From contig NZ_CP029829.1 in the NCBI RefSeq assembly GCF_003233655.1, forward strand, positions 816,978 through 880,977: a stretch of 64,000 bases of DNA, given 5' to 3'. This document shows, piece after piece, positions 1-8,758 of the stretch; positions within the stretch are counted from its first letter, which is position 1; each line of letters opens with the position of its first letter. Below the pieces are notes generated by a model, which was not told the DNA's origin, searched no databases, and saw nothing but the letters and a program-made list of their open reading frames with translations. The stretch comes from Azospirillum ramasamyi. Its GTDB lineage: Bacteria > Pseudomonadota > Alphaproteobacteria > Azospirillales > Azospirillaceae. A program made the translations under genes and the position numbers.

Positions 1-37
1 AGCGCAAGCCGGTCCCCGGCATTTGGAGTCCCAACGG

Positions 38-1309
38 ATGAGACGGCTTTTCCTGGCCCTGCTGATCGCGGCACTGCTCGGCGGCGGCGGGTACTACTGG
101 TATGAGACCCGCGATGCCGGGAACCAGTCGCAGACCGCCAAGGCCGACGCGGCGCCGGCCGGGGCCCGCGCGATCCCGGTGGTGACCCAGAAGGTGGCGG
201 TCCAGGCCGTGCCGGAGCAGCTCGTCACCATCGGCAGCGTCCAGCCCATCGCCGCCATCGCCATAAAGGCCCGCGTCGACAGCGTGGTCGAGACGGTGGA
301 GTTCGTCGAGGGGCAGGAGGTGAAGGCGGGCGACACGCTGTTCACCCTCGACAGCCGTGCCCTGGAGGCCCAGCTGCGCCAGGCCCAGGCCAATCTGGAG
401 CGCGACCGCGCCAATCTGGAAAAGGCCAAGGGGGATGTGCGGCGCTATGCGGAGCTGGTGCGCACCAGCGCCATCTCCCGCACCACCTATGACGCCGCCG
501 TCGCCACCGCCGACGCTCTGGAAGGTACGGTGAAGGCCGATCTGGCGGCGATCGAAGCTGCCAAGGTCTCGCTCAGCTTCACCCGCATCACCGCGCCGAT
601 GGACGGGCGCACCGGCACCGTGAACGCGAAGGTCGGCACCATGGTCCGCGCCGCCGACACCAACCCGCTGGTCACGCTGACCCAGCTGCGCCCGATCAAC
701 GTCGCCTTCAACGTCCCGGAAAGGCACCTGCCGGCGATCCGCGCCGCGATGGCGACAGGAACCTTGCCGGTCACCGCCTCCATCGCCGGCACCCGCGGCG
801 AGACGGCGGAGGGCAAGCTGTCCTTCGTCGACAGCCAGGTCGACCAGCAGACCGGCACAATCCTGGTGAAGGGAGAGTTTCCGAACGCCGACACCCGGCT
901 GTGGCCGGGCCAGTTCGTCGACACCGTGCTGACCCTGCGGGTGGAGCCCGACGCCCTGACCATCCCCGATCTCGCGGTGCAGACCAGCCAGACGGGCCGC
1001 TACGTCTATGTCGTGAAGGCCGACGAGACGGTGGAGGTCCGCCCGGTCACGGTCGAGCGCACCCATGGCGGGCTCAGCATCATCTCGTCCGGCCTGAAGG
1101 CCGGTGACCGCGTGGTGGTCGACGGCCAGTCGCGCCTCTCCCCCGGCGCCAAGGTGACCGAGCGTCCCGGCGGCAAGCCTGCGGGTGAACCCGCGGGCGC
1201 AACGTCCGGCGAGACCGCCGAGGGCGACCGCCAGCAGGGATCCGCCGCACAGGATGCCGCCGGCCGCAGCGTCCTGACCCAGGGCAAGACGGGCGGGGGC
1301 GCGACATGA
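38..1309 (+). CDS. RND efflux periplasmic adaptor (membrane fusion protein)
   Basis: Periplasmic adaptor subunit of an RND multidrug-type efflux pump, linking the inner-membrane permease encoded next to an outer-membrane channel not seen here. The N-terminus has a hydrophobic anchor or signal (about residues 4-20). A split biotinyl-lipoyl-like domain surrounds an alpha-helical hairpin rich in Ala, Gln, Leu and Arg (about 95-150). Beta-barrel and membrane-proximal domains follow, and the tail is low-complexity (Gly, Ala, Glu). The layout and about 423 aa fit the MdtA/AcrA family. The ATG at 38 is preferred because GGAG lies 9 nt upstream; an in-frame TTG at 23 lacks such a site. The stop overlaps the permease start by 4 nt (ATGA), so the two are translationally coupled. 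Substrate is not predictable. Confidence 0.93.
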   Translation: MRRLFLALLIAALLGGGGYYWYETRDAGNQSQTAKADAAPAGARAIPVVTQKVAVQAVPEQLVTIGSVQPIAAIAIKARVDSVVETVEFVEGQEVKAGDTLFTLDSRALEAQLRQAQANLERDRANLEKAKGDVRRYAELVRTSAISRTTYDAAVATADALEGTVKADLAAIEAAKVSLSFTRITAPMDGRTGTVNAKVGTMVRAADTNPLVTLTQLRPINVAFNVPERHLPAIRAAMATGTLPVTASIAGTRGETAEGKLSFVDSQVDQQTGTILVKGEFPNADTRLWPGQFVDTVLTLRVEPDALTIPDLAVQTSQTGRYVYVVKADETVEVRPVTVERTHGGLSIISSGLKAGDRVVVDGQSRLSPGAKVTERPGGKPAGEPAGATSGETAEGDRQQGSAAQDAAGRSVLTQGKTGGGAT

Positions 1310-4300
1310 ACATATCCGAACTCTGCATCCGCCGTCCGGTGATGACCATTCTCCTGACGGCGGCACTGGTTCTCGGCGGTCTGGCAGCCTATCGCCAATT
1401 GCCGACCGCGGCGCTTCCGCGGGTCGATTTCCCGGTGGTCAGCGTCACCGCCACACTGCCCGGCGCCTCGCCGGAGACGATGGCGGCCTCGGTCGCCAGC
1501 CCGTTGGAGCGGGAATTCTCCACCATCGCCGGCATCGACACGCTGACTTCCAACAGCACGCTCGGCAGCACCAACATCACCATCCAGTTCGTGCTGGAGC
1601 GCGACATCGACGCGGCGGCGGCCGACGTGCAGGCGGCGATCGCCCGCACCCAGCGCCGGCTGCCGTCGGAGATGACCACGCCGCCCAGCTACCGCAAGGT
1701 GAACCCGGCCGACCAGCCGATCCTGTTCCTGTCGCTGAACTCGCCCACCCTGCCGCTGGCGAGGCTGAACGACATCGCCGAAACGCTGATCCAGCCCAAG
1801 GTCGCGACCCTGCCGGGCGTGGCGCAGGTGCAGATCTACGGGTCGCAGAAATACGCGGTTCGGGTGCAGGTGAACCCCAATGCGCTGTCGCTGCGCGGCA
1901 TCGGCATCGACGAGCTGCAGAACGCGCTTGCCGCCGCCAACGCCAATACCCCCGTCGGCACCCTGACCGGACAGCAGCAGCAGCTGGTCATCGCCGCGAA
2001 CCCGCAGCTTCCCGACGCCGCCGCCTTCCGCGAGCTGATCGTCGCCTATCGCAACAACGCGCCCGTTCGGCTGGGCGATGTGGCGCAGGTGCTGGACAGC
2101 GTTGAGAACAACCGCACCGCCAGCTGGCTGAACGGCACGCGCAGCATCATGCTGGCGGTCCAGCGCCAGCCCGACGCCAACACCGTGGACGTGGTCGACC
2201 GCGTGCGCGAGCTGGTGCCGACCTTCCAGGCCCAGCTTCCGGCCTCCGCCGCCATCAACATCGTCAACGACCGTTCGGAATCTATCCGCCAGGCGGTCGA
2301 TGACGTGCAGTTCACCCTCGGCCTGACCATCACCCTGGTCGTGCTGGTGATCTTCCTGTTCCTGCGCCGGCTGTCCGCCACGATGATCCCGGCGCTGGCC
2401 GTGCCGATCTCGCTGATCGCGACGGCCGGCGGCATGCATCTGCTGGGATTCTCGGTCGACAACATCTCGCTGATGGCGCTGACCCTGGCCGTCGGCCTCG
2501 TGGTGGACGACGCCATCGTGATGATGGAGAACATCGTCCGCTATGTCGAACAGGGGATGAAGCCGTTCGAGGCCGCCATCAAAGGCTCACGCGAGATCGG
2601 CTTCACCATCCTGTCGATCACCCTGTCGCTGGTCGCGGTGTTCATCCCGATCCTGCTGATGGGCGGCGTCGTCGGCCGGCTGTTCCATGAATTCGCGATG
2701 GTCGTGACCATGGCGATCTCCGCGTCGGCCCTGGTGTCGCTGACGCTGACGCCGATGATGTGCTCCCGCCTGCTGGTCCACCACGCCCCCGGCGAGCAGA
2801 AGGAGGGCTGGTTCGGCCGTATGCTGGAGCGTGGCTTCTCGGCCATGCTCAACGGCTATGCCCGCACGCTGCGCTGGACGCTGCGCCACCGGCCGCTGAT
2901 GGGGCTGGTGATGATCGCCACCGTCATCGGCACGGTGGTTCTCTATCAGGCGATCCCCAAGGGCTTCTTCCCGACCGAGGACATCGGCCAGATCCAGGTG
3001 ACGACCGAGGCGCGGGCCGACATCGCCTTCCCGGCGATGGCGGAGCGGCAGCAAGAGGTCGCCGCGATCGTCAAGGCCCATCCCGCGGTGCTGGACGTCA
3101 TCTCCTCCGTCGGCGTCGGTGGCGCCACCGGCAACCAGGGGCGCATGTTCATCACGCTGAAGCCGCGCGCGGAACGCCCGGCGATCGGCGACGTGATCCA
3201 GCAGCTGCGCAGTCAGGTCAACGGCATTCCCGGCATGGCCGTCTACATGCAGCCGGTTCAGAACCTGCGCGTCGGCGGACGTACGTCCAAGAGCCTGTAC
3301 CAGTACACCATCCAGGGCCTCGACCTGGACGAACTGTACCAGTGGTCGGCCCGGCTGGAGCAGACCCTGCACGGCATCCCCATCCTGCAGGACGTCACCA
3401 GCGACCTTCAGCTGAACAATCCGCAGGCCTATGTCCACATCGACCGCGAAAAGGCGGCGACGCTGGGCATCGGCGTCGATCAGGTGCGCTCGACCCTCTA
3501 CAGCGCCTTCGGCCAGCGGCAGGTCTCGACCATCTACACCCCCAGCAACGATTATCAGGTGCTGATCGAGCTTGAGCCGAAATACCAGGGCGACGACAAC
3601 TCGCTCTCGCGCATCTATGTCCGCTCCAACACCACCGGCAAGCTGGTGCCGCTCGATGCCTTCGCGCGGGTCGAGCGCACCGCCGGCCCGCTGGCGGTGG
3701 CGCACCAGGGGCAGCTGCCGGCCGTCACCTTGTCCTTCAACCTGGCGCCCGGCGCCTCGCTGGGACAGGCGGTCGACATGATCCGCGCGGCGGAGCGCGA
3801 CATGGGGCTGCCGCCCACAATCAACACCGGCTTCGCCGGCACCGCCCAGGTGTTCCAGGACGCCCAGGCCGGGCAGGCGCTGCTGCTGACTGCGGCGGTG
3901 CTGGTGATCTACATCGTGCTGGGCGTGCTGTACGAGAGCTTCATCCACCCGCTGACCATCCTGTCCGGTCTGCCCTCGGCGGTGATCGGGGCGCTCGGCA
4001 CGCTGATGCTGTTCGATACCGAACTGAGCGTGATCGCCATCATCGGCATCCTGATGCTGATCGGCATCGTGAAGAAGAACGCGATCATGATGATCGACTT
4101 CGCGGTGGACGCGCGCCGCAACGGCATGTCGGCGCATGACGCCATCGAGCAGGCCTGCATCCTGCGCTTCCGCCCGATCATGATGACCACCATGGCCGCC
4201 ATCATGGGCACTCTGCCCATCGCCATCGCCCATGGCGCCGCCGTCGAACTGCGCCAGCCGCTGGGCCTCGCCGTGGTCGGCGGGCTGTGCGTGTCGCAGG

Positions 4301-4434
4301 TGCTGACGCTCTACATCACGCCGTCGCTCTACCTCTACATGGAGGATTTCGGCCGCTTCGTCAGCAATCTGTTCCACCGTGGCGTCAAGGCCGATCTGCC
4401 GCAAGGCCCGATGCCGGCCGCCGGCGACGACTGA
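1306..4434 (+). CDS. RND multidrug efflux permease, MdtB/MuxB-like
   Basis: Inner-membrane proton-driven RND transporter of 1042 aa, the full family length. It has two halves, each with transmembrane segments and a large periplasmic loop. The proton-relay residues are visible: the Asp pair D401-D402 in TM4 (LVVDDAIVMMEN) and the TM10 lysine (GIVKKNAIMMIDF, K923/K924). The porter-domain sequence around 'RKVNPADQPI' resembles the MdtB/MdtC/MuxB subgroup more than AcrB. Its start overlaps the adaptor's stop by 4 nt. A single permease gene is present, so it probably works as a homotrimer, unlike heteromeric MdtBC. The TolC-like partner would have to be encoded elsewhere. Confidence 0.95.
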   Translation: MNISELCIRRPVMTILLTAALVLGGLAAYRQLPTAALPRVDFPVVSVTATLPGASPETMAASVASPLEREFSTIAGIDTLTSNSTLGSTNITIQFVLERDIDAAAADVQAAIARTQRRLPSEMTTPPSYRKVNPADQPILFLSLNSPTLPLARLNDIAETLIQPKVATLPGVAQVQIYGSQKYAVRVQVNPNALSLRGIGIDELQNALAAANANTPVGTLTGQQQQLVIAANPQLPDAAAFRELIVAYRNNAPVRLGDVAQVLDSVENNRTASWLNGTRSIMLAVQRQPDANTVDVVDRVRELVPTFQAQLPASAAINIVNDRSESIRQAVDDVQFTLGLTITLVVLVIFLFLRRLSATMIPALAVPISLIATAGGMHLLGFSVDNISLMALTLAVGLVVDDAIVMMENIVRYVEQGMKPFEAAIKGSREIGFTILSITLSLVAVFIPILLMGGVVGRLFHEFAMVVTMAISASALVSLTLTPMMCSRLLVHHAPGEQKEGWFGRMLERGFSAMLNGYARTLRWTLRHRPLMGLVMIATVIGTVVLYQAIPKGFFPTEDIGQIQVTTEARADIAFPAMAERQQEVAAIVKAHPAVLDVISSVGVGGATGNQGRMFITLKPRAERPAIGDVIQQLRSQVNGIPGMAVYMQPVQNLRVGGRTSKSLYQYTIQGLDLDELYQWSARLEQTLHGIPILQDVTSDLQLNNPQAYVHIDREKAATLGIGVDQVRSTLYSAFGQRQVSTIYTPSNDYQVLIELEPKYQGDDNSLSRIYVRSNTTGKLVPLDAFARVERTAGPLAVAHQGQLPAVTLSFNLAPGASLGQAVDMIRAAERDMGLPPTINTGFAGTAQVFQDAQAGQALLLTAAVLVIYIVLGVLYESFIHPLTILSGLPSAVIGALGTLMLFDTELSVIAIIGILMLIGIVKKNAIMMIDFAVDARRNGMSAHDAIEQACILRFRPIMMTTMAAIMGTLPIAIAHGAAVELRQPLGLAVVGGLCVSQVLTLYITPSLYLYMEDFGRFVSNLFHRGVKADLPQGPMPAAGDD

Positions 4435-4446
4435 GCGCATGATCGC

Positions 4447-4478
4447 CCCGCGTGCAGAAGCATTCTGCCGAACGCGGG
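4447..4478 (+). terminator. Hairpin after the RND permease
   Basis: An imperfect hairpin starts 12 nt after the permease stop: CCCGCGT and GCAGAA on the left pair with TTCTGC and ACGCGGG on the right around a 3-nt loop, with a 3-nt bulge (CGA) on one side. There is no T-tract, so it may act as a 3'-end stabiliser rather than an intrinsic terminator. Confidence 0.4.
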
Positions 4479-4539
4479 AAATGGCTTATCTTTAGGGACA
4501 GGCGCGCCGGGAATTGCCGTTCCCAATACGCCCATCCGA

Positions 4540-4614
4540 TCAGCGGTTCAGAAGATCACGGCACGCCTTGATGATCCGCAACAGCAGGATCAGGAGTGTG
4601 AGGATTTTCTCCAT
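4540..4614 (-). CDS. 24-residue hydrophobic peptide, possible small membrane or type I toxin-like protein
   Basis: Very small reading frame: 24 residues starting MEKILTLLILLLRIIKAC and ending RDLLNR. It has a hydrophobic Leu/Ile core followed by basic residues, the look of a single-span membrane peptide. The start is supported by a strong Shine-Dalgarno AAAGGAG with 8 nt between AGGAG and the ATG at 4614. Upstream in the same transcript lies a nested hairpin (4633-4670). Size and composition resemble TisB/Ldr/Ibs-type toxins and regulatory membrane peptides, but I see no direct homology and no antitoxin RNA can be called by eye. It could also be a chance frame. The strong ribosome site makes translation plausible; the function is unknown. 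Confidence 0.45.
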   Translation of the reverse strand: MEKILTLLILLLRIIKACRDLLNR

Positions 4615-4632
4615 CCTCTTCTCTCCTTTGGT

Positions 4633-4670
4633 GTGCGGCGGTGGCGGCCTATCCGCCACCCCGTCCGCAC
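4633..4670 (-). promoter_or_regulatory. Nested hairpin in the leader of the small peptide gene
   Basis: An inner 8-bp stem (GGTGGCGG / CCGCCACC, 4640-4647 with 4653-4660, 5-nt loop) sits inside an outer 6-bp stem (GTGCGG / CCGCAC, 4633-4638 with 4665-4670). On the minus strand it lies just 5' of the Shine-Dalgarno of the 24-residue peptide. It may be a leader structure controlling that peptide, or the end of an unrecognised upstream transcript; no T-tract follows. Confidence 0.4.
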
Positions 4671-4792
4671 CCGCCCACTTTTGCCTCACGGCTGCAAATG
4701 CGTGCGCCGCCCAGCATCGCAGGCGTGCCAAATCCTGTGGACAATCGCGCCTTCGGGGGCGAGGGTATGCCGCCTGCCGTCACCCCGGCACG

Positions 4793-4819
4793 AAAAAGGC
4801 CGCTTCGTCAGCGGCCTTT
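4793..4819 (-). terminator. Intrinsic terminator of trpE
   Basis: Perfect 9-bp stem (AAAGGCCGC at 4795-4803 with GCGGCCTTT at 4811-4819, 7-nt loop). On the minus strand it is followed by a run of Ts ending at 4793. It starts 23 nt past the trpE stop. Confidence 0.85.
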
Positions 4820-4841
4820 CTGATCGGCGTGGGCGAGGCGC

Positions 4842-6353
4842 CTACCCGCGTGCGATCGTGCGCAGCGTCTCTTCCGCGGCGCGGATCAGGGCCATCGACT
4901 TGTTGACCGTCTCCTGGTACTCGGCCTCGGGATCGCTGTCCGCGACCACGCCGCCGCCGGCCTGCACATACATCATGCCGTCCTTCAGCACGGCGGTGCG
5001 CAGCGCGATGCAGGTGTCCATGGCGCCCGACGCGCCGAAATAGCCGATGCAGCCGGCATAGACGCCGCGGCGGGCCTTTTCCAACTCGTCGATGATCTCC
5101 ATGGCGCGGACCTTGGGCGCGCCCGACACCGTGCCGGCCGGGAAGCCGGCGACCAGCGCGTCGAGCGCGTCGAACTTCGGATCCAGCTCGCCCTCGACGT
5201 TGGAGACGATGTGCATGACGTGGCTGTAGAGTTCCACGATCATCTTGGCCGTCACCTTGACCGTGCCGACCTTCGCCACCCGGCCGACGTCGTTGCGGCC
5301 GAGGTCGAGCAGCATCAGATGCTCGGCCAGTTCCTTCGGGTCGCTCAGCAGGTCGGCGGCCAGCGCCTCGTCCTCCGCCGTGGTGGCGCCGCGCTTGCGC
5401 GTGCCGGCGATCGGGCGGACGGTGACCTTGCCGTCGCGCACCCGCACCAGGATTTCCGGGCTGGAGCCGACGATGGTGAGATCGCCGAAGTCGCAGTGGA
5501 ACAGGAAGGGCGACGGATTCAGGCGGCGCAGCGTGCGGTACAGCGACAGCGGCGACGGCTTGAAGGGGAAGCGGATGCGCTGGGACGGCACGACCTGGAA
5601 GATGTCGCCGGCGCGGATGTACTCCTTCGCCTTCTCCACGATCGCGTGATACTCCTCGCGCGTCGTGTTGGAGGTCCAGGCCAGCGGCAGGCCGTTCTCG
5701 GTGCGCGGCTCCCGCCGGTAGGGCAGGGGACGCTCAAGGTCGGCCAGCGCGTCGGTCAGCCGTTCGCGCGCGTCGGCATAAGCCGTGGCGGCATCCTTCC
5801 CGGTCTTCGGCCAGACCGGCGTCACCAGAGTGATCGAATCGGTGTGGCTGTCGAAGATGGCGACGATGCTGGGACGGGTCAGGATGGCGTCGGGGATGTT
5901 CAGCTCGTCCGGATTGTTGTCCGGCAGCCGTTCCATCAGCCGCACCATGTCGTAGGTCATGTAACCGAACAGCCCGGCCGCCATCGGCGGCAGTTCCTCC
6001 GGCAGGTCGATCCGGCTTTCGTTGATCAGGGAACGCAGGGCGTCGAGCGGCGCGGATTCGAGCGGCTGGAAGGCGTCGCGGTCATGCAGGGCGTCGCGGT
6101 TGATCTCCGCCCTGTTGCCCCGCGACCGCCACACCACGTCCGGCTTGAAGCCGATCACCGAATAGCGGTCGCGCCGCGAGCCGGCGCCGCGTTCCGCCGA
6201 CTCCAGCAGGAAGCCGAAGGGACGCCCGTCCGCCAGCTTCATATAGGCGGAGACCGGCGTCTCCAGGTCGCTGACCAGCGTGGTCCACACCACCTGCGGC
6301 CGGCCGGCGGCGTAAGCGGTGTCGAAGCTGGCGAAATCGGGCTGGACCTTCAC
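4842..6353 (-). CDS. trpE: Anthranilate synthase component I
   Basis: Catalyses chorismate to anthranilate, the first committed step of tryptophan synthesis, using ammonia supplied by TrpG. At 503 aa it is a stand-alone component I without a fused glutaminase domain. Visible features are the N-terminal LLES motif used in tryptophan feedback binding and the C-terminal chorismate-binding region (IAGTRKRG, LLDLGRNDVGRV, AGGGVVADSDPEAEYQETVNK). The start is GTG at 6353 with AAGAGG about 10 nt upstream. The gene lies 41 nt after ppiD on the same strand with no terminator between, so it is probably read from the ppiD promoter. trpG, trpD and trpC do not follow; a strong terminator does. Confidence 0.97.
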   Translation of the reverse strand: MKVQPDFASFDTAYAAGRPQVVWTTLVSDLETPVSAYMKLADGRPFGFLLESAERGAGSRRDRYSVIGFKPDVVWRSRGNRAEINRDALHDRDAFQPLESAPLDALRSLINESRIDLPEELPPMAAGLFGYMTYDMVRLMERLPDNNPDELNIPDAILTRPSIVAIFDSHTDSITLVTPVWPKTGKDAATAYADARERLTDALADLERPLPYRREPRTENGLPLAWTSNTTREEYHAIVEKAKEYIRAGDIFQVVPSQRIRFPFKPSPLSLYRTLRRLNPSPFLFHCDFGDLTIVGSSPEILVRVRDGKVTVRPIAGTRKRGATTAEDEALAADLLSDPKELAEHLMLLDLGRNDVGRVAKVGTVKVTAKMIVELYSHVMHIVSNVEGELDPKFDALDALVAGFPAGTVSGAPKVRAMEIIDELEKARRGVYAGCIGYFGASGAMDTCIALRTAVLKDGMMYVQAGGGVVADSDPEAEYQETVNKSMALIRAAEETLRTIARG

Positions 6354-6394
6354 GGCACGAGACCTCTTGCTTGGCTGTCGGCTAAGCCGGAGCC

Positions 6395-8275
6395 TCAGTT
6401 GCTGGCGAAGAACTGCTCGATGCGCTGGGGATAAATCTCCACCGGGTACTTCCCGCGCAGCGCGTTGGTGAACTCGGTGACCAGATCATTTCCCAGCCCC
6501 TGCTCGACCGAGGCGCGGACCGGCGCCAGATCGGCGTCGGCGGCCTTCGGATCGGCCGGAATGATCTCCTTCAGGCGGGCGACGATCTGGGCGTCGGGGG
6601 TGTTGCCGCTGACCACCTCGTTCGGCTTGGCGGCGAACAGCTTGGCGATCATGTCGCCCGGCAGCCCCTGGACCGACTGGGCATCGCGGGTGAAGGGGGC
6701 GGTCATGGCGAAGCTGGCGCCGGCCTGGGTGGCGATGTCCTGGGCCGCCGCGTCGGCGCCCTGCTTCAGGCTGGCGGCGATTTCCTCGGCCTTCTTGGCG
6801 GCGCGTTCGGCGCGCTGTTCCTGCTGCCAGTCGGCGATGACCTGATCGCGCACGTCGGCCAGCGGACGAACGGCGGCGGGGATCACGCCGTCGACGCGGA
6901 TGGCGGTAAAGACGCCGCCATCGCCCTCGGTCAGATTGGAGGTGGAGCCGTTCGTCAGCTGGAAGGCGGTGGGGAGCAGGGCCTTGAGGCCGGGCAGGTT
7001 GGGGGCGGCATCCCTGCCGTCGGGCGCCTTGCCGGTGCTGTCGACGGCGGCGATCTTGGTGAGCGCCAGCCCCTGGGTCTGCGCCACCTCGTCCAGCGAC
7101 GCGCCGCTGGCGAGCTGGTCCTCGGCCCGGTTGGCGATGGAGTAGATGGAATCGAGCGCCTGCTCCATCTTCAGCTCTTCGGCCAGCTGGTCGCGCACGT
7201 CCTCGAAGCTGCGGGTCGTCGCCGGGGTCACGCCGGTGACGGCCAGAACGTGCCAGCCGAGCGAACTCTTCACCGCATCGGAGGTCTTGCCCGGCTCCAG
7301 CGCGAAGGCGGCCTCGCCGATTTCCGGCAGGTCGTCGCTGGCAATGTTGTCGAGCGTCACCGGCTCCAGCCCGGCTTCCTTGGCGGCCTCGGCCAGACCC
7401 TTGGCCTTGGCGGCTTCGGCGATCTGCTTCGCCGTCGCCTCGTCATCGACGAGCACCATCTGGACGTTGCGCTTCTCCGGGGAGCCGTACTCGTTCGCCC
7501 GCTCCTCATACGCCTTGCGCAGTTGCGCGTCGTCGATCCTGATGTCCTTGACCAGCACGTCGGGCGACAGGCGGGCGACGGTCAGCGACCGGTATTCCGG
7601 CGCCGTGAAGCGGACCTGATGGTCTTCATAGGCCTGCTTGATCGTCGCGTCGTCCGGCACCCCGACATCGCCGATGGAGGCATTGGGCAGGGTCACGACC
7701 TCGGCCGCGCGCTTTTCGCCGCGGAAGCGGTAGAGATCCTGCACCAGCGGCTGCGGCGGCGGCAGGCCGGCGGAAATGGCGCCGGCGACAAGCTGCCGCG
7801 CCGTCTCGCGCTGGATCATCGCGACATAGGCGTCCTCGGTCAGCTGGCTGTTGCGCAGCACCGAGCGGAAGATGTCGGGATCGAACTGGCCCTGCTGGTT
7901 GCGGAAGGCCGGTTCATCGGCGATGCGCAGCCGGACCACCTCCGGGCCGACGGAGATGCCCATGTCGGCAGCGGCGAGGTCGAACAGGGTGCGCTGTATC
8001 AGCGACTGCAGCGACTGGTCCAGAAGACCGAAACGCTTGGCCTGCTCGGTGGTCAGGTTGCCGCCCAGTATCGGGCGCAGCCGTTCCATCTGCCGGCGGA
8101 ATTCCTGGTCCAGCGCCTGCTGCCCGATCTCCACGTCGCCGACTTTGGCGACGGTGGTGGGGGTGGAGGCACGGAACATGTCGCCGATCCCCCAAACGCC
8201 GAAGCTGAGGATCAACAGCACGAACAGGATCTTGACGACCCAAGAGCCGGCGAAACTGCGGATGAACTGGAGCAT
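6395..8275 (-). CDS. ppiD: SurA/PpiD-type periplasmic peptidyl-prolyl isomerase
   Basis: Membrane-anchored periplasmic folding factor. An N-terminal cytoplasmic stub and one transmembrane helix (about residues 12-30, WVVKILFVLLILSFGVWGIG) are followed by a SurA-like chaperone N-domain (about 35-190), a parvulin-type PpiC domain that looks degenerate (about 240-370), and a long C-terminal chaperone region. At 626 aa the length is typical. It is the first gene of a two-gene operon with trpE, an arrangement known in alphaproteobacteria; the functional reason for that pairing is unclear. A good promoter lies about 50-75 nt upstream of the ATG. Confidence 0.93.
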   Translation of the reverse strand: MLQFIRSFAGSWVVKILFVLLILSFGVWGIGDMFRASTPTTVAKVGDVEIGQQALDQEFRRQMERLRPILGGNLTTEQAKRFGLLDQSLQSLIQRTLFDLAAADMGISVGPEVVRLRIADEPAFRNQQGQFDPDIFRSVLRNSQLTEDAYVAMIQRETARQLVAGAISAGLPPPQPLVQDLYRFRGEKRAAEVVTLPNASIGDVGVPDDATIKQAYEDHQVRFTAPEYRSLTVARLSPDVLVKDIRIDDAQLRKAYEERANEYGSPEKRNVQMVLVDDEATAKQIAEAAKAKGLAEAAKEAGLEPVTLDNIASDDLPEIGEAAFALEPGKTSDAVKSSLGWHVLAVTGVTPATTRSFEDVRDQLAEELKMEQALDSIYSIANRAEDQLASGASLDEVAQTQGLALTKIAAVDSTGKAPDGRDAAPNLPGLKALLPTAFQLTNGSTSNLTEGDGGVFTAIRVDGVIPAAVRPLADVRDQVIADWQQEQRAERAAKKAEEIAASLKQGADAAAQDIATQAGASFAMTAPFTRDAQSVQGLPGDMIAKLFAAKPNEVVSGNTPDAQIVARLKEIIPADPKAADADLAPVRASVEQGLGNDLVTEFTNALRGKYPVEIYPQRIEQFFASN

Positions 8276-8323
8276 GGGACCCGAATCTAAGCGCGTCGTT
8301 CGGCCATATGGCCGGGGCGGCGC

Positions 8324-8352
8324 ATCATAGATAGGGGAGGGTGGGGCGGCAA
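8324..8352 (-). promoter_or_regulatory. Sigma70-type promoter of ppiD-trpE
   Basis: Read on the minus strand: TTGCCG (-35, 8347-8352), a 17-nt spacer, then TATGAT (-10, 8324-8329). A perfect palindrome CGGCCATATGGCCG (8301-8314) lies between the -10 and the start codon and could be an operator. Confidence 0.6.
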
Positions 8353-8414
8353 CAGCCCTTTTCCTCGCGGGTCAATTCGGGAAAGCCGATCTCCCGCACC
8401 TTTCCCGCGCACGG

Positions 8415-8453
8415 AAAGCCCCGGCGCCGTAAGCCATGCGGCGCCGGGGCTTT
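8415..8453 (-). terminator. Hairpin terminator of the CsbD gene
   Basis: Perfect 15-bp stem (AAAGCCCCGGCGCCG, 8415-8429, with its complement at 8439-8453) and a 9-nt loop, lying 21 nt after the CsbD stop. Only short T runs flank it on either strand. Confidence 0.7.
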
Positions 8454-8474
8454 CTGCCGGTGTGGAGCGGCGGC

Positions 8475-8654
8475 TTACTTCAGCGCGTCGCGGGCGGCAT
8501 CCTTGGCGCCGCCGACCGTGTTCTGAACCTTGCCCGCAGCCTTGTCGGCTTGGCCCTCGGCCTCGGTCTTCTTGTCGCCGGTCACCTTGCCGACGGCTTC
8601 CTTGATCGTGCCCTTGACGGAGCGGGCGGCGCCCTCGATGCGATCCTTGTCCAT
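8475..8654 (-). CDS. CsbD family stress protein
   Basis: Small hydrophilic protein of 59 aa beginning MDKDRIEGAARSVKGTIKEA, a clear CsbD-family signature: alternating Lys, Gly, Ala and Glu with KGTIKEAVGKVTGD and KAAGKVQNTVGGAKD. CsbD proteins are small, abundant and induced by general stress in many bacteria; their molecular role is not settled. The ATG at 8654 has AAGAGG upstream. A match to an EcfG-type stress promoter (8690-8714) sits just upstream, which agrees with stress control. Confidence 0.92.
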   Translation of the reverse strand: MDKDRIEGAARSVKGTIKEAVGKVTGDKKTEAEGQADKAAGKVQNTVGGAKDAARDALK

Positions 8655-8689
8655 GGTGGCAACCTCTTGTGAGTTGGTTATGCCTGGAC

Positions 8690-8714
8690 AACACGCCGGA
8701 AGAGGAAAAGCTCC
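8690..8714 (-). promoter_or_regulatory. Possible EcfG-type promoter upstream of the CsbD gene
   Basis: Minus strand: GGAGC (8710-8714), 16 nt, TGTT (8690-8693), against the alphaproteobacterial general-stress consensus GGAAC-N16/17-CGTT (7 of 9 positions). The predicted start would leave a leader of roughly 30 nt. Confidence 0.4.
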
Positions 8715-8758
8715 ATTAAAATTATTACACGAAAGGAAAGCGCGGCAGGGACCGCCGC

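Noticed and set aside
4700..4735. TTGGCACG on the minus strand upstream of the small peptide, resembling a sigma54 -24 element
   Set aside because: The matching -12 GC is two bases out of position, so the motif does not meet the required spacing.
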